Shown piece by piece: positions 52,367 through 60,268 of a stretch of 64,000 nucleotides of DNA (its first letter is position 1; every line of letters begins with the position of its first letter). The notes under the pieces are model-generated. The model had not been told where the DNA came from and made no database searches. It saw only the letters and a list, made by a program, of their open reading frames with translations. Location of the stretch: the NCBI GenBank assembly GCA_019353055.1, contig JABAHL010000008.1, forward strand, positions 1 to 64,000, in the 5' to 3' direction. Position numbers and translations under genes: made by a program. The DNA is from Faucicola osloensis_C. GTDB lineage: Bacteria > Pseudomonadota > Gammaproteobacteria > Pseudomonadales > Moraxellaceae.

Positions 52367-52942
52367 TTATCCTTCCCCTTTGTCAGTGCTGACATGAATC
52401 ATGCCGTTTTCTTCTTCACCCATAAGACTATTTTCAAATGCGGATAAAAAGGTCTCACTAATCAAAAAATGCCTGCCTTGCCACTGGTAAAGGGTGGTGC
52501 GTCGCCAGCCTTGCGCTGTCAAATCAATCCAGCGATTGGTCATCACTGCGCCATGCCGACGAAACAGTATATAGCCAATCGGTGTTGTGCCCAGATTTGC
52601 CAATTTTCGCGCATTACCAATGAGGCTAGCAAACGGAAATACCGACCGCGCCACCACCCACGCATCTTGATTAGGCTTGCCAAATAATAAGGCTTCGCGC
52701 ACCCACGCCGATTGGCGCACCCCAAGCGGTAACTGCAGTTGACGCTTTTCGCTCAGGGACAAGGTTTGCCGCCCTTCAAACGTCGGCTGTACGATGAGTT
52801 TATGCCGAGATAAGGCTTCAAATTTGGCGGTGAGCGACCCTGTTGACGTGAGCCAAGGGATGAGTTTCAGCGGTATCTGCTGTTTGTGTGCCGCACTCAA
52901 ATGTGCGCCAGCCAGGTTTAGGTTTAGACCAAAATTTATCAT
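52367..52942 (-). CDS. ubiC: Chorismate pyruvate-lyase
   Basis: A 191-aa enzyme that makes 4-hydroxybenzoate from chorismate, the first step of ubiquinone synthesis. IPWLTSTGSLTAKFEAL, the active-site arginine region LGVRQSAWVREALLFG, DAWVVARSVFPF, LGTTPIGYILF and FLISETFLSAF match UbiC in order. The start overlaps the stop of the upstream GNAT-like gene (TAATG), so the two are translationally coupled. ubiA is not adjacent. Confidence 0.87.
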   Translation of the reverse strand: MINFGLNLNLAGAHLSAAHKQQIPLKLIPWLTSTGSLTAKFEALSRHKLIVQPTFEGRQTLSLSEKRQLQLPLGVRQSAWVREALLFGKPNQDAWVVARSVFPFASLIGNARKLANLGTTPIGYILFRRHGAVMTNRWIDLTAQGWRRTTLYQWQGRHFLISETFLSAFENSLMGEEENGMIHVSTDKGEG

Positions 52943-54180
52943 TATTTTTTCAAAAACTCATTATCGGGTATTGTGCCTTGCGCGGCACCGTCACCAAAAA
53001 ATTGGCTTTTATAGGTGTCATTAAAAGGTAACGCGGTCATCGCATCGGCTTGGTACGCCAATATAGCGTGCTGTTCGTCTTGGCAAAACTGGGCAATCGC
53101 AGGGGCAAATACCTTGTCGTAGACACGGTGTAGCGAATGGGTCAACACCGGATAAAAGCCGCGAATCAACTTGTGCTCCCCTTGGGTACCAGGGTCAAAG
53201 TAGCGTAAGCCTTGCTTGATAGCAAATTCAATGCCTTGGTAATAACACAGCTCAAAATGTAAGCAATCATATTCTTCTAGGCAGCCCCAATAGCGACCAT
53301 ATAACGTGCTGATAGCGGCATCGTCATCGAAAAAAAATAAACTACAAGCCACGATATCACCGTGCGCGTTATGCGCTTGAGCGATCATCAGCTTGTCTGC
53401 CATAGTCTGCCCAAGCTGCTTAAAAAACGCTAAATTCAAATACGGCTGCCGTCCTCTGACCAGATAGGTCATGGCATAGCATTGATAAAAAACTGCCCAA
53501 TCCGCCTCGGTGATATCGTCACCGAGTTTAACCTGACAGCTTAGATTTTGTTTGAGCACCTTTTGGCGTTCAACCTTAATTGACTTGCGTTTTTTGGCAG
53601 TTAATGTTGCCAAAAACTCATCGAAATTGGTGAATTTTTTATCCTGTAGATTGCGATTTTGCCATAAAAACTGACAGCTTAGCCGCTCGCAAAGATTGGG
53701 CGGATTTTGCAACGCTTCGACATTTTTTGGGGAGAAAAACAGCCCGTGCCAAGTGGATGCTTGATAGCGGCTTGCCAATTCATCAATCGCTTGTAGTAAG
53801 GTCTGATACAGTGGCGCGGTTAATGACTTGCCTTGTGCCACCCAAATCCGCTCGCCGGTGACGGGGGTAAAGGGCACGCTTGTCACCAATCTTGGATAAT
53901 AATTTCTACCATAGCGCTCAAAGGCTTCTGCCCAGCTAAAATCGAACACATATTCGCCTTGGTGATGCTTTTTGATAAACACGGGCATCACGGCAATCAG
54001 TTGCGCGCCATCATCGACAATCTGCACATACTGCACCCACCAATCGCTGCGCCCGCCAATCAGCTTGGCATCTATCAGCGCTTGCCAAAAATCAAAGGAC
54101 ATAAAGGGCGTATCAGGCGTCTGCCACTGTGTCTGTGAGCGCCAATCAAACTCGCTGGTAAATTGATAGTGATAGGACAT
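52942..54180 (-). CDS. GNAT-like N-acyltransferase, COG3146/DUF482
   Basis: A 412-aa protein of the COG3146 (peptidoglycan-biosynthesis-like/FemAB-related) family. Recognisable parts are PFMSFDFWQALIDAKLIGG, YVFDFSWAEAFERYGRNYYP, LTAKKRKSIKVERQKVLKQ, and the C-terminal CLHFELCYYQGIEFAIKQGLR with FDPGTQGEHKLIRGF. The family transfers acyl or aminoacyl groups; its substrate is not known. It is coupled to ubiC by a TAATG overlap, an unusual partner worth noting. Confidence 0.85.
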   Translation of the reverse strand: MSYHYQFTSEFDWRSQTQWQTPDTPFMSFDFWQALIDAKLIGGRSDWWVQYVQIVDDGAQLIAVMPVFIKKHHQGEYVFDFSWAEAFERYGRNYYPRLVTSVPFTPVTGERIWVAQGKSLTAPLYQTLLQAIDELASRYQASTWHGLFFSPKNVEALQNPPNLCERLSCQFLWQNRNLQDKKFTNFDEFLATLTAKKRKSIKVERQKVLKQNLSCQVKLGDDITEADWAVFYQCYAMTYLVRGRQPYLNLAFFKQLGQTMADKLMIAQAHNAHGDIVACSLFFFDDDAAISTLYGRYWGCLEEYDCLHFELCYYQGIEFAIKQGLRYFDPGTQGEHKLIRGFYPVLTHSLHRVYDKVFAPAIAQFCQDEQHAILAYQADAMTALPFNDTYKSQFFGDGAAQGTIPDNEFLKK

Positions 54181-54256
54181 ATGTTGATATTATTGTAGTT
54201 GTATGAACGGATTATTATACCTTGTTTTTAGCCAAAAATACGGGCTTATCCTTTTA

Positions 54257-54296
54257 CACAATTTGGCACAATCTGGCACAATCTGGCACAATTTTG
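54257..54296. repeat. Four tandem 10-bp repeats
   Basis: CACAATTTGG, CACAATCTGG, CACAATCTGG and CACAATTTTG follow each other exactly (54257-54266, 67-76, 77-86, 87-96) in the spacer between the GNAT-like gene and the divergent pseudouridine synthase gene. The period is close to one helical turn. Confidence 0.9.
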
Positions 54297-54439
54297 CAAA
54301 ATATGTATGGCGTTGGGCGGTGTGGTTTATAACGGAGACTTTATTGCAATAGCCAAGATTAGCGTTTACACTGAACAACTTAGCAGACAACTGCTCGATG
54401 CGCTTTAAGCTTTTTTTCACTCACTTGTCATCCTCTACC

Positions 54440-55144
54440 ATGCCGACACTGATTTTATTTAACAAACCTTATGGCGTACTTAGCCAATTTCGCAGCGATG
54501 ACAATAACAACTTTGCAACGCTCAGCGATTATTTTAGCGACAAAAGCTTACGCGTTGCAGGGCGATTAGATGCCACTTCCGAAGGATTGCTACTGCTAAC
54601 CGCTGATGGACAAGTCAATAAAGCCTTGACCCATCCACCCAAAGCCAATGCAGGCAAACAACAAGGTAAAACCTACTGGATACAGGTGGAAGGCGAGGCA
54701 AGCGATACCCAGCTACAACAACTACAAACAGGGGTGCCACTCAAAGACGGTATCACCTTACCTGCCGAAGTTGTACGGCTGAGTGAAGCACAAATTGCCG
54801 AGCATATTTGGCAAGCGCCTGACAAGATTGCCAAACGCAAAGTCACCACGTGGCTCGCCATCACCATTTTTGAAGGTAAAAATCGTCAAGTACGTCGCAT
54901 GGCTGCTCATGTGGGACTGCCCTGTTTGCGGCTGATTCGCATGGCATCAAGTGGCTTTAGTTTGGGAAATTTAGAGGTGGGCGCATCCACACAAATACCG
55001 CTATCAGCTGCCGATTTAAAGCGACTGGGTGTCCAACCTTTATCCGCGGCAACGACAACGCCACAATCGCGCAAAAAACCTCGCGTGTTACCGCCTAAAT
55101 CGCCGCAATCAAAGCACCCAATAAGCCGACGTAGGCAGCCATGA
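54440..55144 (+). CDS. rluE: rRNA large-subunit pseudouridine synthase, RluE-like
   Basis: A 234-aa RsuA-family enzyme without an S4 domain, as in RluE. LILFNKPYGVLSQF, the catalytic-Asp motif VAGRLDATSEGLLLLTADG, ALTHPPK, YWIQVEGE and the C-terminal GKNRQVRRMAAHVGLPCLRLIRMA are standard. It probably modifies 23S rRNA. The ATG at 54440 (MPTLILF) is the family start; 54398 is possible. The last ~40 residues form a basic Ser/Pro/Arg-rich extension absent from E. coli RluE. Confidence 0.9.
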   Translation: MPTLILFNKPYGVLSQFRSDDNNNFATLSDYFSDKSLRVAGRLDATSEGLLLLTADGQVNKALTHPPKANAGKQQGKTYWIQVEGEASDTQLQQLQTGVPLKDGITLPAEVVRLSEAQIAEHIWQAPDKIAKRKVTTWLAITIFEGKNRQVRRMAAHVGLPCLRLIRMASSGFSLGNLEVGASTQIPLSAADLKRLGVQPLSAATTTPQSRKKPRVLPPKSPQSKHPISRRRQP

Positions 55145-55191
55145 GCAAACAGCCGTAAGGAAACCGCTATGAGAAAACAGCCATGATCGGT
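55136..55191 (+). repeat. Four 14-bp tandem units spanning the rluE stop and next start
   Basis: CAGCCATGAGCAAA (55136-55149), CAGCCGTAAGGAAA (55150-55163), CCGCTATGAGAAAA (55164-55177) and CAGCCATGATCGGT (55178-55191). The first unit holds the rluE stop TGA (55142-55144), and the fourth holds the ATG of the DUF1345 gene at 55183. The second unit supplies TAAGGAAA as ribosome site. Confidence 0.85.
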
Positions 55192-55890
55192 TACATCTAT
55201 CGTTTTTTTCAAAGCCGCCCTCGTCTACTGTTAGGGTTTGCCACGATGGTAGTGGTGTATTTTGGGTTATCGGCGCTGGTTGGTCTATTGCCCAAAGATT
55301 GGACGTTGGCGGTAGCCTACGATAAATTGAAGTTTGTGACGCAATTTTTGCTGGCTTGGAATATCGGACTTTGGGTGTATTTACTGGCTATTTTTCGGAT
55401 GATGTATAAAGCCGATCAAAATGCAATTTTGGATAAAGCCCATGCTGAAGACGAAGGCACGGTGTTAATGCTGATTTTGGTTTTTGTCACCGCCATTGTC
55501 AGTATGCTGGCGATTGTCGTAGAGTTAGGCGCGAGCAAGGACGCCAAAGGCGCTTTGATGCTGTTTCATATCGCGCTCACCGCCATGACGATTTTGACGG
55601 CTTGGCTGTTTATTCATACCATGTTTGCTATTCATTACACCCACGAGTATTTCTTGCTTAAAGAAGAAAAAAATGCAGAAATGCTAGATTTTCCTAATGA
55701 TGACGACCCCGCCTACTGGGATTTTTTATATTTTTCCTACATCATTGGCACATCTGGTCAAACAGCGGATATCGCCTTCAATACCCAGCAAAGTCGAATC
55801 ATCGGTACCATTCATTGTGTGTTATCATTTTTCTTTAATACCGCAATTTTAGCGTCCTTAATCAATATGTCAGCGGGTCTAATCGGTTAA
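55183..55890 (+). CDS. DUF1345 family membrane protein
   Basis: A 235-aa inner-membrane protein with about six helices. RPRLLLGFATMVVVYFGLSAL, LLAWNIGLWVYLLAIFRMM, HIALTAMTILTAWLFIHTMF with AIHYTHEYF, and the C-terminal FLYFSYIIGTSGQTADIAF are the DUF1345 pattern. Function unknown. It starts 38 bp after rluE inside the tandem-repeat junction and is probably co-transcribed with it. Confidence 0.88.
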   Translation: MIGYIYRFFQSRPRLLLGFATMVVVYFGLSALVGLLPKDWTLAVAYDKLKFVTQFLLAWNIGLWVYLLAIFRMMYKADQNAILDKAHAEDEGTVLMLILVFVTAIVSMLAIVVELGASKDAKGALMLFHIALTAMTILTAWLFIHTMFAIHYTHEYFLLKEEKNAEMLDFPNDDDPAYWDFLYFSYIIGTSGQTADIAFNTQQSRIIGTIHCVLSFFFNTAILASLINMSAGLIG

Positions 55891-55898
55891 AGTTAAAT

Positions 55899-55950
55899 AA
55901 GTCGGCTAAATGAATCAGCCCAACAAGTCAGCTAAATGAGTGGGTTCAAT
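55899..55950. repeat. Tandem 26-bp duplication
   Basis: AAGTCGGCTAAATGA plus ATCAGCCCAAC (55899-55924) is followed directly by AAGTCAGCTAAATGA plus GTGGGTTCAAT (55925-55950). The first 15 bases differ by one. It lies just after the DUF1345 stop. Confidence 0.75.
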
Positions 55951-56088
55951 TCAAGTGAATACATCGTCAAAATCGCTTGCTGTATGAGTTATACTATCTT
56001 CGCTTGTGGTCCTCGTCTTAACATAAAGTCATAGGACTGTCATATCCCACTACGCTAATATCTCGCTACTTTATAACTAGGAAATTGT

Positions 56089-56589
56089 ATGATCGCACAA
56101 TATTTGATGGTCGATAACGCCCTGCTCGAGCAACTGCAAAATGCCACTGATACAGCGCGAACCGCGTTACTTGAAAGCATGAGTGAGCAACCTCAAGCGC
56201 AATTGGTAGATTTGGGCAAACTGTGGGACATTATCCATTTTGTGTTAACCAAACACAGTGCCACCCAACCTGTACCTGATGAGCCTATCAGCGAGTTTGT
56301 GGTGGGTGTGGAAACCTTTAGTGACAGTGAAGAGGCCGATTTTATTGCTTTTACCCCGTGGGCACATATTGTCGAAATCGTCGATGCACTAGAACAAATT
56401 AACTTTAAAAAACGCTTAGAAAAAGTTTCGATGAAGTCACTACGTGAGCAAGCTATTTTTCCACCCAATATTTGGCAAGACAAAAAGGAAAACTTGGATA
56501 AAGAATTACTGGCTTCGTATGATGAGTTATTGGCTTTTTATAATGACGCCTTAGACAATGGCAATAATATTGTGGTGAGTATTTTATAA
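56089..56589 (+). CDS. DUF1877 (YfbM-like) protein
   Basis: A 166-aa acidic cytoplasmic protein. MIAQYLMVDNALLEQL, LVDLGKLWDIIHFVLT, EADFIAFTPWAHIVEIVDAL and the C-terminal SYDELLAFYNDALDNGNNIVV match DUF1877. The role of the family is unknown. Monocistronic, convergent with the OmpA-like lipoprotein gene across a shared terminator. Confidence 0.85.
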   Translation: MIAQYLMVDNALLEQLQNATDTARTALLESMSEQPQAQLVDLGKLWDIIHFVLTKHSATQPVPDEPISEFVVGVETFSDSEEADFIAFTPWAHIVEIVDALEQINFKKRLEKVSMKSLREQAIFPPNIWQDKKENLDKELLASYDELLAFYNDALDNGNNIVVSIL

Positions 56590-56640
56590 CGTTGATATGG
56601 TCCATTTGTTATTTTTTGAACCGAAAAAAGCCCCTTAAAC

Positions 56641-56671
56641 AAAAAGCACCTTATAAAAGGTGCTTTTTTTA
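56641..56671. terminator. Bidirectional terminator
   Basis: AAAAAGCACCTT pairs with AAGGTGCTTTTT around ATAA, with extra T. Serves the DUF1877 gene and the convergent OmpA-like gene. Confidence 0.85.
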
Positions 56672-56715
56672 TCAATTCGCTGATGAAAATATCATCTAGC
56701 TTGACTTGAACTTCA

Positions 56716-57366
56716 TTAGTTAACCGATTGTGGTGCAAGGATAATCATCTCTACACGGCGGTTTGGTTCATAGCTTGAGCCAAATTGTGTTGTCGCACCG
56801 CGACCAATAGCGCTGATACGGTTACTAGAGATGCCACGATTGACTAAGTAATTAGCGACTGCTGATGCACGGCGTTGTGATAACGCTTGGTTTCTATTTG
56901 CATCACCTTCCACTGAGGCGTAACCATTTACTTGAATGTTAGTTTGGTTATAGTCACGTAGTGTGGTAGCTACTTTGTCTAACGTATTATAGAAGTTAGG
57001 TAGAATAGTAGAATCACCAACGCGGAAAGTTATCGCTTCTGGGATAGACAAGTTAATGTTATTAGTCACTGGGTCACGTGTTACCGTCACGCCAGAACCT
57101 GCGGTTTCTGCACGAAGTTTAGCTTCTTGTTGCTGCATGTAGTAACCCACGCCTGCACCTAGTACACCACCGATTGCCGCATCACGACCGGTTTTTTCAC
57201 CGCCCGTTGCTTTTGAGACACCCGCGCCTGCGGCTGCCCCTAATAGACCACCAATAAGCGCTTTATTGTCGGTAATGCCTGTTGTTGTCGTACCAGTTGG
57301 CGTTGTTGCACAACCTGTTAAGATAACACCTGATGCTAAAGTAGCTGCTAATAATTTAGTACGCAT
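56716..57366 (-). CDS. OmpA-family lipoprotein with glycine zipper (YiaD-like)
   Basis: A 216-aa outer-membrane lipoprotein. The lipobox is LTGC (Cys19). A glycine-zipper segment follows (ALIGGLLGAAAGAGVSKA and AAIGGVLGAGVGYYMQQ). The OmpA-like peptidoglycan-binding domain covers about 95-210, with ITFRVGDSTILPNFYNTLDK, VNGYASVEGDANRNQALSQRRA and the terminal EPNRRVEMII. This is the YiaD/Pal-like arrangement, tethering outer membrane to cell wall. Confidence 0.92.
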   Translation of the reverse strand: MRTKLLAATLASGVILTGCATTPTGTTTTGITDNKALIGGLLGAAAGAGVSKATGGEKTGRDAAIGGVLGAGVGYYMQQQEAKLRAETAGSGVTVTRDPVTNNINLSIPEAITFRVGDSTILPNFYNTLDKVATTLRDYNQTNIQVNGYASVEGDANRNQALSQRRASAVANYLVNRGISSNRISAIGRGATTQFGSSYEPNRRVEMIILAPQSVN

Positions 57367-57704
57367 GAGTAATCTCCTTTGAATTCCTCTAGTTATAATT
57401 ACTTAGTTATAATTGTCACGCACCAACTTGTTGTTTTTATTTCATTTACCAGATAAACCTGACAACACTCAGTTGCTTTGTGATTGAGCTCATTATGCAA
57501 TAAACTTTTTCGTTATATGTAATGATTTGTCTTAAGGGTGTTGTAGGATGGCATAATTTGTTACAAAATATTTTCAAGTATTCATTATCTATATTATTTA
57601 TTTTTATATATTAAATGCTTCGTGATTTTGATGAAAACTGTGCTGGATAGTCAATCTATCACTGATAGTGCATTCAATAACTTGTTAATTTTTAAAAAAA
57701 TTTT

Positions 57705-57734
57705 TTGACAATTAACTTTACTGGGATGTATAGC
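57705..57734 (+). promoter_or_regulatory. Predicted promoter of the acyltransferase gene
   Basis: Perfect -35 TTGACA (57705-57710), an 18-bp spacer, and TATAGC (57729-57734) as -10. Confidence 0.4.
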
Positions 57735-57832
57735 ACAGCACCAATAAACCTGCAAGATTTGTGCTTGCCAGTGTAGAAAAATTTATTAGTGAACATTTTT
57801 GACGTTTGCTAAACTAACACTTATTTTTACAA

Positions 57833-57860
57833 TTAACGAAGCCAAGTTAATGAAGCCAAG
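57833..57860. repeat. Tandem 14-bp duplication
   Basis: TTAACGAAGCCAAG (57833-57846) and TTAATGAAGCCAAG (57847-57860) differ by one base, in the leader of the acyltransferase gene. Confidence 0.85.
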
Positions 57861-57921
57861 TATTTTTTCTTATGTCTCATTCAAATAAGTTTTTTTTGAA
57901 TAAGCTTTGTGGGAGCCAAAT

Positions 57922-58890
57922 ATGACAAATAACGATAAACCATCATTACTCAAAAACACGTTCAATAAACTGCGTAAAACATCATTACCTTTGGCGCAAA
58001 ACGCCAGCTTAGCGATGGCGGCAGGCACCATTACCGGCAATTCAGTGCTGTTTAGTCTACCGCTTTGGGCGATGGGCGCAGTAAAAACATTGACGGGTCA
58101 TCCATTGGCAGATAAATCGGTGTTAAAAATAGCCAATCACTGGATCAACACCAACAATCGTTTGATTGAAAATATCCTGCCCGATATTGATTTTCGCGTC
58201 AACCTGCCTGATGACTTGTCGGTCAATGGCAAATATATTTTGCTGAGTAATCACCAATCTTGGGTTGATACGACTGTCATCCAATATATCAGTGAAAACC
58301 GACTGCCGTTAACGCGATTTTTTGCCAAATACGAGCTACTGTATATCCCAATTGTGGGACAAGCGTTTTATTTTTTAGACTTTCCGATGATGAAACGCTA
58401 CTCGAAAACAGCGATTGCTAAAAATCCAGCGCTAGAAGACCGCGATATCATCGAAGCCAAACGCGCTTGTCAAAACTTACTCGACAAGCCTTTTACCTTA
58501 CTTAACTTTATCGAAGGCACGCGGTTTACCGAAAAAAAACGTGACTTGCAGCAATCGCCGTATCAACATTTGCTAAAACCCAAGGCGGGCGGCATTGCAC
58601 TTGCATTGGGTGCGTTGGGTAACGATTTAGACGCGGTGCTTGATATGACGATTGTGTATCCTGACGGTATTCCTAGCTATCAGGATTTGTGGCAAGGTAA
58701 TATCAAACGCATCGGGGTGGATATTCAAAAAATTGCATTGCCAGATGATTTGCTACAGCGGCTCATGGATGGCAAATACCAACAGGATGAACAAACCAAA
58801 AAAGATATGTACCGTTGGCTTAATGACTTGTGGCAACAAAAGGACCAACGTATCCAAGCCATGCTCGATGATTTTACCCGTCATCCCTAG
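57922..58890 (+). CDS. PlsC-family lysophospholipid acyltransferase
   Basis: A 322-aa membrane-associated acyltransferase, YihG/YihG-like in length. The catalytic HX4D motif is NHQSWVDT, followed by FFAKYELLYIPIVGQAFYFLD, the substrate-binding FIEGTRFTEKKRD and KAGGIALALGAL. It probably acylates lysophosphatidic acid or a related lipid. The ATG at 57922 follows GGGAG; an in-frame TTG at 57907 is unlikely. Confidence 0.88.
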   Translation: MTNNDKPSLLKNTFNKLRKTSLPLAQNASLAMAAGTITGNSVLFSLPLWAMGAVKTLTGHPLADKSVLKIANHWINTNNRLIENILPDIDFRVNLPDDLSVNGKYILLSNHQSWVDTTVIQYISENRLPLTRFFAKYELLYIPIVGQAFYFLDFPMMKRYSKTAIAKNPALEDRDIIEAKRACQNLLDKPFTLLNFIEGTRFTEKKRDLQQSPYQHLLKPKAGGIALALGALGNDLDAVLDMTIVYPDGIPSYQDLWQGNIKRIGVDIQKIALPDDLLQRLMDGKYQQDEQTKKDMYRWLNDLWQQKDQRIQAMLDDFTRHP

Positions 58891-58928
58891 CGACACCTTA
58901 CTAGTGACATATCACTAGTGACACTACT
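58887..58928 (+). repeat. Three tandem 14-bp repeats covering the acyltransferase stop codon
   Basis: CTAGCGACACCTTA (58887-58900), CTAGTGACATATCA (58901-58914) and CTAGTGACACTACT (58915-58928). The TAG stop of the acyltransferase gene lies in the first unit, and TAG recurs in each copy. The sequence ACTAGT also repeats. Confidence 0.85.
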
Positions 58929-58949
58929 AGTTAAACTCTCAGGTAAGCC

Positions 58950-60086
58950 ATGCGATATATGACTTACCTGCCTTGTCCTCACTCACATTTTTTGCGGTAT
59001 CGACCCCATTTTGAGCAATTTTTTATGCCAACTGCTAATTTAGACCCAAAATCCAGCCCAACGCCAAGCCCGAATATTAACCAACCGCTCACTACCCACC
59101 CTGCCAAACCCAGTCGTTGGCAGTTAGCCTACGATATCATCATGATGGTTGCCATTGTGTTGGACTTGCTGCTCATGGGGTTTGACGCTTTGATGCTAAG
59201 TAGTTTTATGGCAAAAATAGCAAATTGGCTGGGATTTGTTGACAGCATCGTCAGTTATCAGCAAGGATGGCACGAGCCGCTCAAAGTGGCAGGGGGTCTG
59301 TTTACCATCTTTTTGGTAGCCGAGCTTGTGGTTCGTTGGTTGATTGCCATCGTCCAAAAACGCTATTACCGCTGGTTTTTCTTTCCATTCGTGCATTGGT
59401 ATGAAGTGTTGGGCTGTGCACCGCAGCTGCGCGCATTACGACTGCTGCGCGTTGGTGTGATTGGCTATCGGCTGCATAAACTTGGCTACAAAGTTTTGCC
59501 CGCCAGTTGGCTTGCCACTATCAAATTTTATTATCAAATGATTATGGAAGAGATTTCTGATCGGGTGATTTTAACTGCGATTGACAATATCCGCACCGAA
59601 ATTAGCAACGCCGATGGGCATTTGGTCAAAAACATCATCGACAAGCATCGAGATGACATTCAAAAGGTCATTGTCGAAGTGCTGCAGCAAGAAGCCACAC
59701 CGTTATTACAATCCACGCCCGACCATCCTGCCATCTTTGCCAAACCTTTGGCAAAACAAGTAGGTCTAGCCATTCAGCAAGCGCTAACCGATACGCCCGA
59801 GCTGCATCGCATATTACGCTTGATACCGATTGCAGGCAGTCTGATAGAAAACCAAATGCACAGCATCGGGCAACACTTTGGGGAAAATCTGACATTAATC
59901 TTGACCACCAACCTTACCAAACCGCAAACGCTCACGCTGATGTATGAAGAAATCGCCAAAAGCTTGGTGCAAATTGATGTCACTAGCCCTGCGCTAGAAA
60001 AATTGGTTAGCGATATTATTGATGATAGTTTGACGTCACTTGCCAACCAAGTTCGTATTCAACAATGGAAGCACCAAATACGCTGA
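58950..60086 (+). CDS. Unknown membrane protein with arginine-rich helix
   Basis: A 378-aa protein. Hydrophobic segments lie at about 58-80 (IIMMVAIVLDLLLMGFDAL), 110-130 (GGLFTIFLVAELVVRWLIA) and 145-160. They are followed by CAPQLRALRLLRVGVIGYRL, an Arg-spaced helix like the S4 voltage sensor of ion channels. No pore loop or selectivity filter follows; the last 200 residues are soluble and helical (NIRTEISNADGHLVKNIID, QTLTLMYEEIAKSL). I infer a voltage-sensor-like membrane domain with a cytoplasmic tail and assign no function. AGG lies 6 nt before the ATG at 58950; 59025 (MPTANLD) is an alternative. Confidence 0.75.
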   Translation: MRYMTYLPCPHSHFLRYRPHFEQFFMPTANLDPKSSPTPSPNINQPLTTHPAKPSRWQLAYDIIMMVAIVLDLLLMGFDALMLSSFMAKIANWLGFVDSIVSYQQGWHEPLKVAGGLFTIFLVAELVVRWLIAIVQKRYYRWFFFPFVHWYEVLGCAPQLRALRLLRVGVIGYRLHKLGYKVLPASWLATIKFYYQMIMEEISDRVILTAIDNIRTEISNADGHLVKNIIDKHRDDIQKVIVEVLQQEATPLLQSTPDHPAIFAKPLAKQVGLAIQQALTDTPELHRILRLIPIAGSLIENQMHSIGQHFGENLTLILTTNLTKPQTLTLMYEEIAKSLVQIDVTSPALEKLVSDIIDDSLTSLANQVRIQQWKHQIR

Positions 60087-60268
60087 TTGCATCCACCAAT
60101 TTGGCTGGCAGCTAACGGCTGTGCAACGCTTTTTTTTATCGCCCTATTACGGCTTTGGTTGCCAAACAATAAATAGCGCGGTGAATGGTTGTTGTTTTAA
60201 ATAATACTTGCTAATATGCGGTATGAATCGATTTTGATGTATAAAAAGTTATTATAAAAAGGTTTTTC

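Larger units (their letters stand above)
57367..57921. other. Long AT-rich spacer between OmpA-like and plsC-like genes
   Basis: 555 bp, strongly A+T rich, with no convincing gene. It contains a consensus -35 promoter (57705-57734) pointing right and a 14-bp tandem duplication (57833-57860). The long leader that would result (about 180 nt) could hold regulatory structure, but I see no known riboswitch. Confidence 0.5.
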
